Source of the DNA: Desulfobulbus rhabdoformis
Lineage (GTDB): Bacteria > Desulfobacterota > Desulfobulbia > Desulfobulbales > Desulfobulbaceae
Length of the DNA: 64,000 nt
Direction of reading: 5' to 3'
Assembly: GCF_016919065.1 (NCBI RefSeq)
Contig: NZ_JAFFQA010000011.1
Coordinates: forward strand, 62,001 to 126,000
The notes beneath the pieces were generated by a model, which worked only from the letters and a program-made list of their open reading frames with translations, made no database searches and was not told the DNA's origin. Made by a program: the position numbers and the translations under genes. Every line of letters begins with the position of its first letter. Within the stretch, counting starts at the first letter, position 1. This document shows, in pieces, positions 36,167 through 44,495 of the stretch.

Positions 36167-36178
36167 TACCTACTGGTA
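36167..36178. promoter_or_regulatory. Candidate TetR operator
   Basis: TACC-TACT-GGTA, a perfect 4-4-4 palindrome 28 bp before the tetR-family gene, close to known TetR/AcrR operators of type ACCTACTGGT. Suggests autoregulation. Confidence 0.55.
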
Positions 36179-36206
36179 TGTAAAATTGAAAAACACGGGA
36201 TTTTGA

Positions 36207-36779
36207 ATGGATGCACGAGAAAAATTAATTAGGAGTACCCAGGCGTTACTGTGGGAACGTGGCTATGTCGGTACAAGCCCCAAGGCAATACAGCAGCGGG
36301 CTGGTGTGGGGCAGGGGAGTATGTACCACCACTTTGGTGGGAAATCTGATCTGGCATTGGCAGCTATCGAACGCTGTTCCGAGCAGATCAAATCTTTTGC
36401 CAAGGACAAGTTGCAGGGGCCGGGAACCGCCTACGAGCGTATCGAGGCCTTTTTGCTGCAGGAACGCAACGTACTTCAGGGCTGCCAGCTCGGGCGACTG
36501 ACGGCTGACCCTGAAATTGTGGTCAACGATAACCTGCACCGTCCGGTGCATGAGACCTTTGATTGGCTGCAGCAGAAAGTCTCTGCTGTGATCAGAGAAG
36601 GAATAGCCGACGGTCAATTTGATCCTGAGTTGGAGGTTGAAGATACGGCGGCAGCCATCACCGGTATCCTACAAGGAGGCTACGTTCTGGCCAAGGCTGC
36701 GGGGAACGATGAGCCCTATTTCAGGGCTGTTCGCGGAATGCTGGCCCTTTTAAAGCCTAAACAGCGCCCAAATGAGTAA
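36207..36779 (+). CDS. TetR/AcrR-family transcriptional regulator
   Basis: 190 residues. N-terminal helix-turn-helix AIQQRAGVGQGSMYHHFGGKSDL (27-49) and a ligand-binding C-terminal domain with Cys93 in LQGCQLGRL, a motif seen in thiol- or electrophile-sensing members of the family. The next gene on the same strand is a CoA-disulfide reductase, a probable target. Element B2 lies between them. Confidence 0.88.
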   Translation: MDAREKLIRSTQALLWERGYVGTSPKAIQQRAGVGQGSMYHHFGGKSDLALAAIERCSEQIKSFAKDKLQGPGTAYERIEAFLLQERNVLQGCQLGRLTADPEIVVNDNLHRPVHETFDWLQQKVSAVIREGIADGQFDPELEVEDTAAAITGILQGGYVLAKAAGNDEPYFRAVRGMLALLKPKQRPNE

Positions 36780-36793
36780 CCTTTTGTTGTTGA

Positions 36794-36936
36794 AGGGTGT
36801 CTTGAATAATTAGATTTTTCAATCAAGGTCAAGGCATGCAAAAAATTTTACCGCAGGCATATACATGATATTCCGAGGATAAAATTTTTCGCATAACGCC
36901 GAGGTTGGCAGAAAAAGCAATTATTCAAGATTCCCT
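36794..36936 (+). repeat. Element B, copy B2 (143 bp, basic form)
   Basis: Same ends as B1 with GA on both sides. Lies in the 222-bp gap between tetR and the CoA-disulfide reductase gene; carries no module insertions. Confidence 0.88.
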
Positions 36937-37001
36937 GAAGATACATTTCCGCTCAACACTGAGCATAGTTGATTGAACACAATATAGAAGGAGAACCTTT
37001 C

Positions 37002-38696
37002 ATGAGCACCAAGAAGATTGTTGTCATCGGTGGTTCCGCTGCCGGTGCCAAAGCTGCTGCCAAAGCACGGCGGCTTGATGAGTTTGCAGATATCACTATT
37101 ATTCAGAAAGACCACGATCTCTCCATGGCTTCCTGTGGCTACCCTTACTATGTGGGGGGAACCTTTAACGATCGGAATGCCCTGCTCTGTACCCCTGCAG
37201 GCGTGGTCCGTGACCCGGTTTTTTTCCAGAAAGCAAAAAAAATCAACGCACTGATCGAGACCGAAGTCGTTGCGATTAATCGCCCGGAAAAATCAGTTCT
37301 TTGCCGGAATGTTACAAGTGGCGAAGAGCAGACCATCGCCTATGACAAACTGGTTATCGCCACTGGTGCCCGCGCCAACGTACCGCCAATCCCCGGTGTT
37401 GAGCTTGAAGGCATCACTACTCTGGTTTCCATGGAAAATACCGATTATCTGCGCCAGGTTCGTGATAATGGCGAGGTCAAAAAGGCCGTGGTCATCGGTG
37501 GCGGGCTCATTGGTATCGAGGCCTGTGAGGCCCTGCAGGAATCCGGTATTCAGGTCACTGTGGTTGAGGCAGTTGACCAGGTCCTCACCTTCCTTGATTG
37601 GGATCTTGCCAAACTGGTTGAGAACCATATTAAATCAAAGGGGGCAAACGTGGTCACCGGGGTCGGCGTCTCTGAGTTTGTTGGTGAGGGGGGGAAACTC
37701 ACCGGTGTAAAACTTGCCGACGGTACCGTAATCGATTGTTCCGTGGCGGTTATGGCAATAGGTGTACGACCGAATTCGGAGATAGGCAGGGAAGCTAAAC
37801 TGGAAATCGGTAAATTCGGTGGTATCACTGTCGATGAGTACATGCAGACTTCGGATCCAGACATCTATGCTGCGGGAGACTGTGTTGAGGTGACCAATCG
37901 AATTACCGGTGACAAGGCGTTTGCGCCCATGGGGGATCTGGCTAACTTAGAGGGCCGCGTTATTGGCGAGAACCTCATCAGTGGCAATGTGGCCACTTTT
38001 CCCGGAACCATTCATACCGGCATCTGTAAAGCTTTTGATTTCGCCGCGGGCTCTACCGGTCTCTCTGAGAAGGCTGCCAAGCGTATCGGTCTTGAGGGCT
38101 ATACTACCGTGGTGAATGCAAGCCCTGATAAACCAGGTTTCATGGGTGCGAAAATTTTGATTTCCAAACTGCTGGTGGATAAAGATCAGCGCATTCTGGG
38201 GTATCAGTGTGTGGGCCTGGGGGATGTCAGCCGCCAGATTGCCACTGCAGCCATGGCTATCCAGGGAAAAATGACGGTGACCGATGTGATTACCTCGGAT
38301 CTGCCATATGCACCGCCTTTCTCTCCGGCCATTGATCATTTTATTGCTGCCTGTCACATTATGGAGAATAAGCTCAAGGGGCGGATGCACGGCATTTCCA
38401 GTGTGGATGTCAAGGCAAAGCTGGATGCCGGTGAGAAGCCTTTCTTTCTTGATGGGCGAAATCCCAACGAGTTTGAAGAGATGGAGATGGGAATCGGCGA
38501 AAACCTGATTCCGCTTGGGGCTCTGCGTACAAAACTCGATGCTCTGCCCGCAGACAAAGATGCCGAGATCATCGCATTCTGCAAGATCTCCCTGCGCGGC
38601 TATGAGGCTGAGTGTATTCTCCGTGCCCACGGGTTTACAAATGTCAAAGTTATGGAAGGCGGTATCATGGCTTGGCCGTATGGTCGCAAGAAATAA
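37002..38696 (+). CDS. CoA-disulfide reductase / NAD(P)H persulfide reductase with C-terminal rhodanese
   Basis: 564-residue flavoprotein. FAD-binding VVIGGSAAGAKAAAKARR at the N-terminus, redox Cys45 in SMASCGYPYYVGG (single-cysteine type), NAD-binding VVIGGGLIGIEACEAL near 168, and a C-terminal rhodanese domain (about 460-564) with active Cys527 in AFCKISLRGYEAE. The domain order is that of the NPSR/CoADR-Rhd group that reduces CoA-persulfide, CoA disulfide or polysulfide. GAAGGAG precedes ATG 37002. Preceded by a TetR gene with a cysteine in its sensor domain. Confidence 0.9.
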   Translation: MSTKKIVVIGGSAAGAKAAAKARRLDEFADITIIQKDHDLSMASCGYPYYVGGTFNDRNALLCTPAGVVRDPVFFQKAKKINALIETEVVAINRPEKSVLCRNVTSGEEQTIAYDKLVIATGARANVPPIPGVELEGITTLVSMENTDYLRQVRDNGEVKKAVVIGGGLIGIEACEALQESGIQVTVVEAVDQVLTFLDWDLAKLVENHIKSKGANVVTGVGVSEFVGEGGKLTGVKLADGTVIDCSVAVMAIGVRPNSEIGREAKLEIGKFGGITVDEYMQTSDPDIYAAGDCVEVTNRITGDKAFAPMGDLANLEGRVIGENLISGNVATFPGTIHTGICKAFDFAAGSTGLSEKAAKRIGLEGYTTVVNASPDKPGFMGAKILISKLLVDKDQRILGYQCVGLGDVSRQIATAAMAIQGKMTVTDVITSDLPYAPPFSPAIDHFIAACHIMENKLKGRMHGISSVDVKAKLDAGEKPFFLDGRNPNEFEEMEMGIGENLIPLGALRTKLDALPADKDAEIIAFCKISLRGYEAECILRAHGFTNVKVMEGGIMAWPYGRKK

Positions 38697-38782
38697 CAAC
38701 CTGCCCAGCCCATGCAGGGCCGACTAAGCTCTGCCTGCAATTTTTTTATAGTAAAGATTGTCTGAACGAGTTGCCCACTCGG

Positions 38783-38834
38783 CCGGCAAGGATTATTCCG
38801 CGTAAGCGGTTCCGGTCCTTGCCGGTTTTTTTTT
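38783..38834 (+). terminator. Rho-independent terminator after the CoA-disulfide reductase
   Basis: CCGGCAAGGA and TCCTTGCCGG form a perfect 10-bp outer stem around an inner CCGC/GCGG helix, followed by nine T. Confidence 0.88.
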
Positions 38835-38953
38835 GAGGTGAATGGCCTTAAAATTGGGGATCTGTAAAGAAATACTAGCCTCTGTCCGAATATTCTTCTA
38901 TTCTTCCTTGCCACAAAATCCGACTTTCAATTCTTATAGACAACGACAAGCAT

Positions 38954-39874
38954 ATGGCCCAAAGTCAACTCTATACTCTCAAGGTAATCCTCTCCGGCGA
39001 TAAAAAAATCTGGCGGAGGATTGAAATCCTAGGTTCTCAAACTCTTGAAGAACTGCATGAAGCTATTTTTTATGCCTTTGATCGCTATGATCCGCATATG
39101 TATTCGTTCTTTATGACTCAAGGCATGGGTAAGAGTCGCATGAGGTTTGCCCAGGCGGTTGAATATACAGATCCTGGCATGCTGGAGTTACTTGATGAAG
39201 GGGGCAGCTCCAAAACTTTGTTGGATGCATCCGAAACCACAATAGCTGACCTGCTGTTGAGCCCCAAAGGCAGCTTTGAGTACATTTTTGATTTTGGTGA
39301 TTCCTGGGAACACGAAATACGTGTTGAAAAAATTTTGGATCTCTACCCCCAAAAACACTATCCACGTGTCAGTGAAAAGGCCGGTGCTTCACCTGACCAG
39401 TATCCTGACTATGATGACGAGGATGAAGACGCCTGGGAATATGATGAGGATCGAGAGGAACAAGGAGATGTTCTTCGGAAGAAAAATGCCCCTTTGCTTC
39501 AACAGTTTGAAGGGTATTTAGCGGCGAAGAGTCTTTCCCGAAAAACGATCAATAAACATGTGTCCAATATCGATTTCTACATAAATGAATTTTTGTTGTA
39601 CGAAGAGTCAATAGAACCACCCGCAGGTGTGGAACATGTCTCGTCCTTTTTGGGTTTCTGGTTTATCAGAAAGGCTCTCTGGGCTTCAGTTGCCTCGATC
39701 AAAGAAAATATCACCAGCCTGAAACATTTTTACACTTTCATGGAGAGTGTGGGCAATGTGAGCCAAGAAGATCTTGATTTTATGAAAGAAGAAATCAAGT
39801 CTAATAAGAAGGAGTGGTTTGAAACCGTTGAGCGATATGATGATCCCAATGTGGATCTCGAGGATATTTGGTAA
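38954..39874 (+). CDS. pRiA4b ORF-3-like domain fused to integrase core-binding-like domain
   Basis: 306 residues. The N-terminal half (5-150; YTLKVILSGDKKIWRRIEI, FDFGDSWEHEIRVEKI) is a plasmid pRiA4b ORF-3-like domain. After an acidic linker (DYDDEDEDAWEYDEDRE), the C-terminal half (about 180-290; FEGYLAAKSLSRKTINKHVSNIDFYINEF) resembles the SAM-like core-binding domain of tyrosine recombinases. There is no catalytic recombinase domain. Function unknown. GACAAGC precedes the ATG. Monocistronic between a terminator and a convergent gene. Confidence 0.72.
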   Translation: MAQSQLYTLKVILSGDKKIWRRIEILGSQTLEELHEAIFYAFDRYDPHMYSFFMTQGMGKSRMRFAQAVEYTDPGMLELLDEGGSSKTLLDASETTIADLLLSPKGSFEYIFDFGDSWEHEIRVEKILDLYPQKHYPRVSEKAGASPDQYPDYDDEDEDAWEYDEDREEQGDVLRKKNAPLLQQFEGYLAAKSLSRKTINKHVSNIDFYINEFLLYEESIEPPAGVEHVSSFLGFWFIRKALWASVASIKENITSLKHFYTFMESVGNVSQEDLDFMKEEIKSNKKEWFETVERYDDPNVDLEDIW

Positions 39875-39973
39875 ACTTAATAAAATAATTTTTTTCAAGA
39901 CCCCTCAAGCAATAACCACCCTACGGAAGTTAATGAAAAATCGCAGGGGACCAGATCTTCCCTGAGGGTGGCA

Positions 39974-40002
39974 GAGGAAGCACAACACAGTTGTGCCTCC
40001 TC
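39974..40002. other. 12-bp hairpin between convergent genes
   Basis: GAGGA-A-GCACAAC and GTTGTGC-C-TCCTC with a 3-base loop and one mismatch. No T-run; may act as a shared transcription stop. Confidence 0.45.
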
Positions 40003-40027
40003 CCGCCCGATTTGGTCTCTTCAGTGG

Positions 40028-41065
40028 CTACCAGGTCTCTGAAAGATCCCGGTTCTCTTCGTGAATCTCCGCCATCTGCAGCTTAACCCGCTCAAAGCTT
40101 TCCACTAGCATTGGATCAAAATGCTTGCCGCTTTCCTCAATAATAACTCGCTCGGTATGTTCCTGGGGCATGGGGTCTTTGTAGGGCCTGCGTGAGCGCA
40201 GCACATTATAGGTGTCGGCGAGAGCGACTATTCGAGCGGACAAGGGGATTTCCGAGCCCTTGAGCTGTTCCGGGTACCCTGTGCCATCCCAACGTTCATG
40301 ATGATAGGAGGCCATCTGGTGGGCCAGGAGCAGGTAGGTGGATCCGGTCTCGACATAGAGTTTTTGCAAAATCTTACCGCCTTCCCTGGCGTGTTGCCGG
40401 ATCAATTCCTTTTCGCGCTGGGAGACCCTTCCCCGCTTGTTCAGCAGGCCGTCTGGAACGTTCATGATTCCGATATCATGCAAAACACTCGCATTGGCCA
40501 GGTCATCGATCAACTGCTTGTTGAGTCCCAACTCCGGATGATGGGTGAGCAGGTCGTGGGCCAATACCCGACAGTAAAGCTTGAGTCGCTGCACACGAGA
40601 TGCCTCCTCACCTGCACGTACGGCAGCAAGTTCTGCCAAGCCTCCAACCAGTTTGTACTGGTCTTCCAGTCGAAGTAAACGCTGGGCACTCAGCAAGCGA
40701 AGATTCAACTCCTCTCGTAATACCGGTTTATGTACAAAATCATCAGCCCCGGCAGAGAGGGCTTTGAGCAACCATTCTTTATCGTCAATGCCTGTGAGGA
40801 CCATAAGATAGGTGTAGCTCTTTTCCTGACGACGTATCTCCCGAACGACCTCAACGCCATCCATATCCGGCATGGAAAGATCTGTGATGACCAAGCGAAT
40901 TTCCGGGTGCTCAGCCCAGAGCTTTAATCCCGATTTCCCGTCTTCTGCAACCATAACGGGATAGCCCTGGGGGGTGAGTTGGTTTTGCAGCATTAGGCGT
41001 TGGGTGGCTTCATCTTCTATGATAAGGACAGCTGGCTGGCGGAAGAGAGAACCGGGCATAGGCAA
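40028..41065 (-). CDS. Receiver-HD-GYP response regulator (c-di-GMP phosphodiesterase)
   Basis: 345 residues: receiver domain at 12-125 (VLIIEDEATQ, Asp in VITDLSMPDMDG, Lys in VHKPV) and an HD-GYP domain with LHDIG near 197 and HHERWDGTGYP near 262. RpfG-like proteins of this layout hydrolyse cyclic di-GMP. The HD and GYP motifs are intact. No kinase is adjacent; the hybrid kinase at 1319-3133 is a possible but unproven partner. A deleted element A copy lies upstream of its promoter. Confidence 0.9.
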   Translation of the reverse strand: MPMPGSLFRQPAVLIIEDEATQRLMLQNQLTPQGYPVMVAEDGKSGLKLWAEHPEIRLVITDLSMPDMDGVEVVREIRRQEKSYTYLMVLTGIDDKEWLLKALSAGADDFVHKPVLREELNLRLLSAQRLLRLEDQYKLVGGLAELAAVRAGEEASRVQRLKLYCRVLAHDLLTHHPELGLNKQLIDDLANASVLHDIGIMNVPDGLLNKRGRVSQREKELIRQHAREGGKILQKLYVETGSTYLLLAHQMASYHHERWDGTGYPEQLKGSEIPLSARIVALADTYNVLRSRRPYKDPMPQEHTERVIIEESGKHFDPMLVESFERVKLQMAEIHEENRDLSETW

Positions 41066-41141
41066 ACTCCACTTGGTGAAAAATTGTTCCTGGGGGTGTT
41101 GAGGTGGATCTTCTTCACAGGGACAGTCTTGCGTATTTATG

Positions 41142-41252
41142 TCTGAATTCGTGACTGCGGGTGAAGCTGAACAATAAATGAACTAATTTAAAAATCTTTG
41201 TCCCATTAATAGGATACGCTGTTCAGTGACCCCCTGCCGTCACGGATTCAGG
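41142..41252 (-). mobile_element. Element A, copy 3 (internally deleted, 111 bp)
   Basis: Reverse orientation. The end TGCCGTCACGGATTCAGG is intact at 41252; the other end is diverged (CTGAATTCGTGACTGCGGG). The interior matches about 90 bp of the left part of the full copies and lacks the right half. No target duplication is seen, so it is old or formed by internal deletion. Confidence 0.7.
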
Positions 41253-41578
41253 AACATGAAAGGTTCAAAGCATCCTTTAGCAGCATTGTAGGGAAGGGAG
41301 AGAAAAAGAGTCAATAAAAAACAAGGGGAAACGAACTGCCGGGTTCCCTGGGGCTAGGAGTAAACGTCTTTGAAGCGCTAAAATTTTTCCAGAGCTTCAA
41401 AGATGGAAAAGGCGAAAAAACCCTTTACTATACGGCCCTGAGCTTGTATTTCAGCGGGTTGGACTTGTTTTTGCCCGTTTCCCCGCTCAGTTGTAGTCTT
41501 TTTTTTGTGTTGTTGAGAAAAAGAAGGGCTTCAGGGCGTTGTCTCCACCCGATACTCATGGTTAAGGAATTTTCCGCA
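41253..41578. other. Leader region before the dehydratase-dehydrogenase gene
   Basis: 326 bp with no recognised gene. An in-frame extension of the downstream gene to 41444 is hydrophobic and lacks a Shine-Dalgarno, and I do not accept it. Confidence 0.4.
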
Positions 41579-43264
41579 ATGAAAACTATCGCGACCCTTG
41601 GTCCGGAATACTCCCAATCCTGGCAGGCTGCCATCCTCTTTGATAAAGAGGCCCAAATCTGTCTCTATCCGCACATTAAGGCTTTGCTTGCAGCCTTTGC
41701 AAGCGGAGAAACCGATTATGCCATCCTGCCGGTGTATAACACCCGTGAAGGAGAGAAAAAACAGTATTTTCGTTTCTTTGACCAGGTGCGTCGCGGATAT
41801 TGGGTGGATAATGTGCTTCTCCACTCAAACCTCTCTTTAGGCGTCTTTGACCCGGAAGATACGGTAGAGGATATCACTCTGCTGGTAAGCAAGCGGGAGG
41901 TGTTCCACCAATGCGAGGAGTTTATTGAGAATCTGCTCCCTGCTGTCGCGGAAATGAGTGTACCTGATGTGAGCCAGGTCATCAACGAGAGGCAACGCTC
42001 CGGCCAGACCAAAGGGGTGGCGGTGATCGATAACGCCGAAACCCTGACCGCTCATGGCCTGCGTATTATCGAGCGTGAGGTTGCCCCTCATAACCGGACT
42101 CGTTATGCAGTCCTGGGGCATGCATTGGCCCCTGTTACCGGCTACGATGCTACCACGCTCATCACCGAGCCCCTGGATGATCGGGTAGGCCTTTTGGTCG
42201 ACATACTGAATGAATTTTCCCGCCGTGGCATCAATATTGCCGATATGCGCACGGAAAATGATATCAAGACCCAAAAGCTGCGTATCTACCTGGAGGCAGA
42301 GGGGCATAGCTCCAGCGAGAGTATGAACGCGGCCATTGCCCATATCGAATCAAAGGTTATTGGTCAGGAAGGGATGATTCGGGTTCTTGGGTCATTCCCG
42401 CGCGTGGATATGCGAACCAAATATATAAAATCATTTGGTTTCATTGGGACAGGTGCCATGAGCAAGTGGTTTGCCGACCGGTTGGAGAACGAAGGCTACG
42501 AGATCAAGATGACGGGACGCACTTCAACGCTTCGTCCGGAAAAAATGATAGGAGAGGTCGATGTGGTGGTGATCTGTGTACCAATCTCAGTGACCTCTGC
42601 CACGATTCGTCGTTATGCCCCCCTGCTGGCTGCAGGCCAGGCCTTGGTCCTGCTTGCCGGGGAGTCAGAAGACACGATACAAACCGCGCTTGAAACCACC
42701 AAGGAAGATGTCGAGGTTATGCTGGTTCATAATCTCTGGGGCCCACAGGCTGCGACCATGAAGGATAAAAACGCCATTGTAGTGCGTACTTCGCGAAGCG
42801 GTATGTTCTGCAGTGAGTTTGAGGCCTTTTTGTATAAACATGGGGCGGACATTTTTCATGATTCCCCCAGTAAACATGACCTGCTCATGGGGATTGGCCA
42901 GAAGCTGCCCACCATGATTTCCGTGGCCCTGGCCATGACGCTGGGCGAGAACAAAATTACCGCCGATGATATCGCAAGCCACTGCACCCTGACCTCGCTT
43001 TACCCTATTTTGGCCATGTCCCGGGTGCATTCACAAAATCCACGCACCTATGCCGAGATAATGTCGACCTCGGGCGATAGCCGCAAAATCGTGATCGATT
43101 TTGCAAAAAATCTCAGTAAGGTTATGGGGATGGCTGATGAAGCCTCGATTAAGGGACTCTGCGATTTGATTGACGGCAACAGCGACCACTTAACAGCGCA
43201 TTTTCTCAAGGCACGTATGAAGCAGGCGAAGGCTGTTGATGAAGTTTTGGGGAGGATGCTCTAG
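41579..43264 (+). CDS. Fused prephenate dehydratase-like / ACT / prephenate dehydrogenase-like protein
   Basis: 561 residues. The first 190 have the layout of prephenate dehydratase (IATLGPEYSQSW; GETDYAILPVYNT; the TRF-like NRTRYAVLG near 187). Next comes an ACT domain (about 200-275, DDRVGLLVDILNEFSRRGINI). The last 280 have a prephenate dehydrogenase Rossmann fold (FGFIGTGAMSKWFADRL). This would place phenylalanine and tyrosine branches on one chain with an ACT sensor. The dehydratase catalytic Thr is kept but the motif is TRY, so activity is uncertain. AAGGA lies 12 nt before ATG 41579; ATG 41558 is an alternative. Confidence 0.8.
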   Translation: MKTIATLGPEYSQSWQAAILFDKEAQICLYPHIKALLAAFASGETDYAILPVYNTREGEKKQYFRFFDQVRRGYWVDNVLLHSNLSLGVFDPEDTVEDITLLVSKREVFHQCEEFIENLLPAVAEMSVPDVSQVINERQRSGQTKGVAVIDNAETLTAHGLRIIEREVAPHNRTRYAVLGHALAPVTGYDATTLITEPLDDRVGLLVDILNEFSRRGINIADMRTENDIKTQKLRIYLEAEGHSSSESMNAAIAHIESKVIGQEGMIRVLGSFPRVDMRTKYIKSFGFIGTGAMSKWFADRLENEGYEIKMTGRTSTLRPEKMIGEVDVVVICVPISVTSATIRRYAPLLAAGQALVLLAGESEDTIQTALETTKEDVEVMLVHNLWGPQAATMKDKNAIVVRTSRSGMFCSEFEAFLYKHGADIFHDSPSKHDLLMGIGQKLPTMISVALAMTLGENKITADDIASHCTLTSLYPILAMSRVHSQNPRTYAEIMSTSGDSRKIVIDFAKNLSKVMGMADEASIKGLCDLIDGNSDHLTAHFLKARMKQAKAVDEVLGRML

Positions 43265-43383
43265 CCAGAGCCGAGCAGAATTCTGAATTTCCTCTCCACA
43301 GATTCGGGAGAATGATTTTGCCAGCAACAATGCTCTCGGGGGGGTTGGTTGACCAGGATCAGGTCAATGGTTACCCTAGGAGC

Positions 43384-43491
43384 ATGCCTGAAAATCGTCG
43401 CAAAAACAAAAAAATCTTTTTTCTGGTGCTTTTTGCCCTATGGTGCATGCTGTTGCTGTTGCGCCCGTCCGGACCTTCCGGTGGGAGTTGA
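43384..43491 (+). CDS. Candidate 35-residue membrane miniprotein
   Basis: ATG at 43384 opens a frame with a basic N-terminus (PENRRKNKKI), one hydrophobic helix (FFLVLFALWCMLLLL) and a short PSGPSGGS tail. AGGAG is only one base from the ATG, poor spacing, so it may not be translated. The rest of the 315-bp gap (43265-43579) holds nothing recognised. Confidence 0.3.
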   Translation: MPENRRKNKKIFFLVLFALWCMLLLLRPSGPSGGS

Positions 43492-43579
43492 CCCAGCTTG
43501 CAAAGACCGCCGGTCGGCGGTGCCCCCTGTCCTTTGCCGGGGACAGAGATAATAGTTCAACCCTAAGGAGCCTCTGAAC

Positions 43580-44230
43580 ATGTTGTCCACCGTGATAAAA
43601 TATTCTGAAGAAAAACACTACTGTCCCCACTGCAGCGGTGACCTGACCCTCTGTCATGCACCTCAGGTTCATGTTGGCGATGGTTTGGGCTGGGGATCGG
43701 AGTATCTCTTTATTTGTCTTAACGATACCTGCCCGCTTTTTGTCAAAGGCTGGGATTATATTGCCAACCAGTACGGTCATGTAGGGTCGTACCGGTATAT
43801 GGAGATTCCCGGCTCCAAAGAGACCTACACCATGATGGTGGCGGGAAAAGACGCCTTTACCGGCAGCATTGTCGATATTGAAGCGCTCAAGAAACAAAAC
43901 GAGCGCTACATGACGCAGAAGAAGGCCCTGGCCGCGCTGGATACTGCAGTGGAGGAGAAAAATCTTGAACCGGTGTTGACCATTATTCTTGACGAGTCAG
44001 CTAAGGTGGAAGATCGCAAGCGAGCCATAGAAATGCTGCCTCAAATCAACGACCTGAGTTGTCTTGATCCCTTGCGCAATCACAGCTTTCGCGATGAGCA
44101 CCTGGCCATGGAAGTGAACCTGGCCCTGAAAAAGGTTTTGGAGGCCAACTTCGTTAAAGAGTGCCCCTACTGCTCCGAGTTGGTCAAGTTGCAGGCAAAA
44201 ATTTGTAAACACTGCTCAAAAGAGCTTTAA
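43580..44230 (+). CDS. Zinc-ribbon protein of unknown function
   Basis: 216 residues with an N-terminal ribbon (CPHCSGDL ... CLNDTCP, Ogr/Delta-like spacing), a central helical segment (about 100-190) with HEAT-like character, and a C-terminal zinc ribbon (CPYCSELVKLQAKICKHC). Two metal sites on one small cytosolic protein suggest nucleic-acid or protein binding. AAGGAG precedes the start. tRNA-His follows on the same strand. Confidence 0.7.
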   Translation: MLSTVIKYSEEKHYCPHCSGDLTLCHAPQVHVGDGLGWGSEYLFICLNDTCPLFVKGWDYIANQYGHVGSYRYMEIPGSKETYTMMVAGKDAFTGSIVDIEALKKQNERYMTQKKALAALDTAVEEKNLEPVLTIILDESAKVEDRKRAIEMLPQINDLSCLDPLRNHSFRDEHLAMEVNLALKKVLEANFVKECPYCSELVKLQAKICKHCSKEL

Positions 44231-44244
44231 GCGTGACTTTGTAC

Positions 44245-44273
44245 TTGCCAAGAAGCTAAAAGGCGTGTATAAA
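44245..44273 (+). promoter_or_regulatory. Sigma-70 promoter of tRNA-His
   Basis: TTGCCA and TATAAA separated by exactly 17 bp, the -10 box ending 15 bp before the mature tRNA. Confidence 0.7.
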
Positions 44274-44288
44274 AGCGTCCGATTGCGT

Positions 44289-44366
44289 GGTGAGCGTAGC
44301 TCAGCTGGTGGTAGCACCGGGTTGTGGCCTCGGAGGTCGTGGGTTCAAGTCCCATCGCTCACCCCA
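44289..44366 (+). tRNA. tRNA-His(GTG)
   Basis: Acceptor GTGAGCG (44290-44296) pairs with CGCTCAC (44356-44362). The anticodon GTG is at 44324-44326 in loop TTGTGGC, and GTTCAAGTC marks the T-arm. The extra 5' G (44289) faces C73 (44363), the hallmark of tRNA-His, and CCA (44364-44366) is encoded. An integrase relic follows, so its 3' end probably served as an attachment site. Confidence 0.97.
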
Positions 44367-44399
44367 TTCATTTATCTAAAGCAGTCCAAAGAAATCAAT

Positions 44400-44434
44400 A
44401 AGCCCGCATTTTCATTGAGAATGCGGGCTTTTTT
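44400..44434 (+). terminator. Rho-independent terminator after tRNA-His
   Basis: AAGCCCGCATT and AATGCGGGCTT form an 11-bp stem followed by TTTT. Confidence 0.88.
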
Positions 44435-44495
44435 GTTGTCTAGTAGTGTCTAAGCAAATTCATTGACATCGACGGTAAGCTGGGGGTAACTTCAG

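Noticed and set aside
41444..41578. Hydrophobic N-terminal extension of the dehydratase-dehydrogenase fusion
   Set aside because: No ribosome-binding site, and homologues start at IATLGPE; the hydrophobic run would put a cytosolic enzyme in the membrane.
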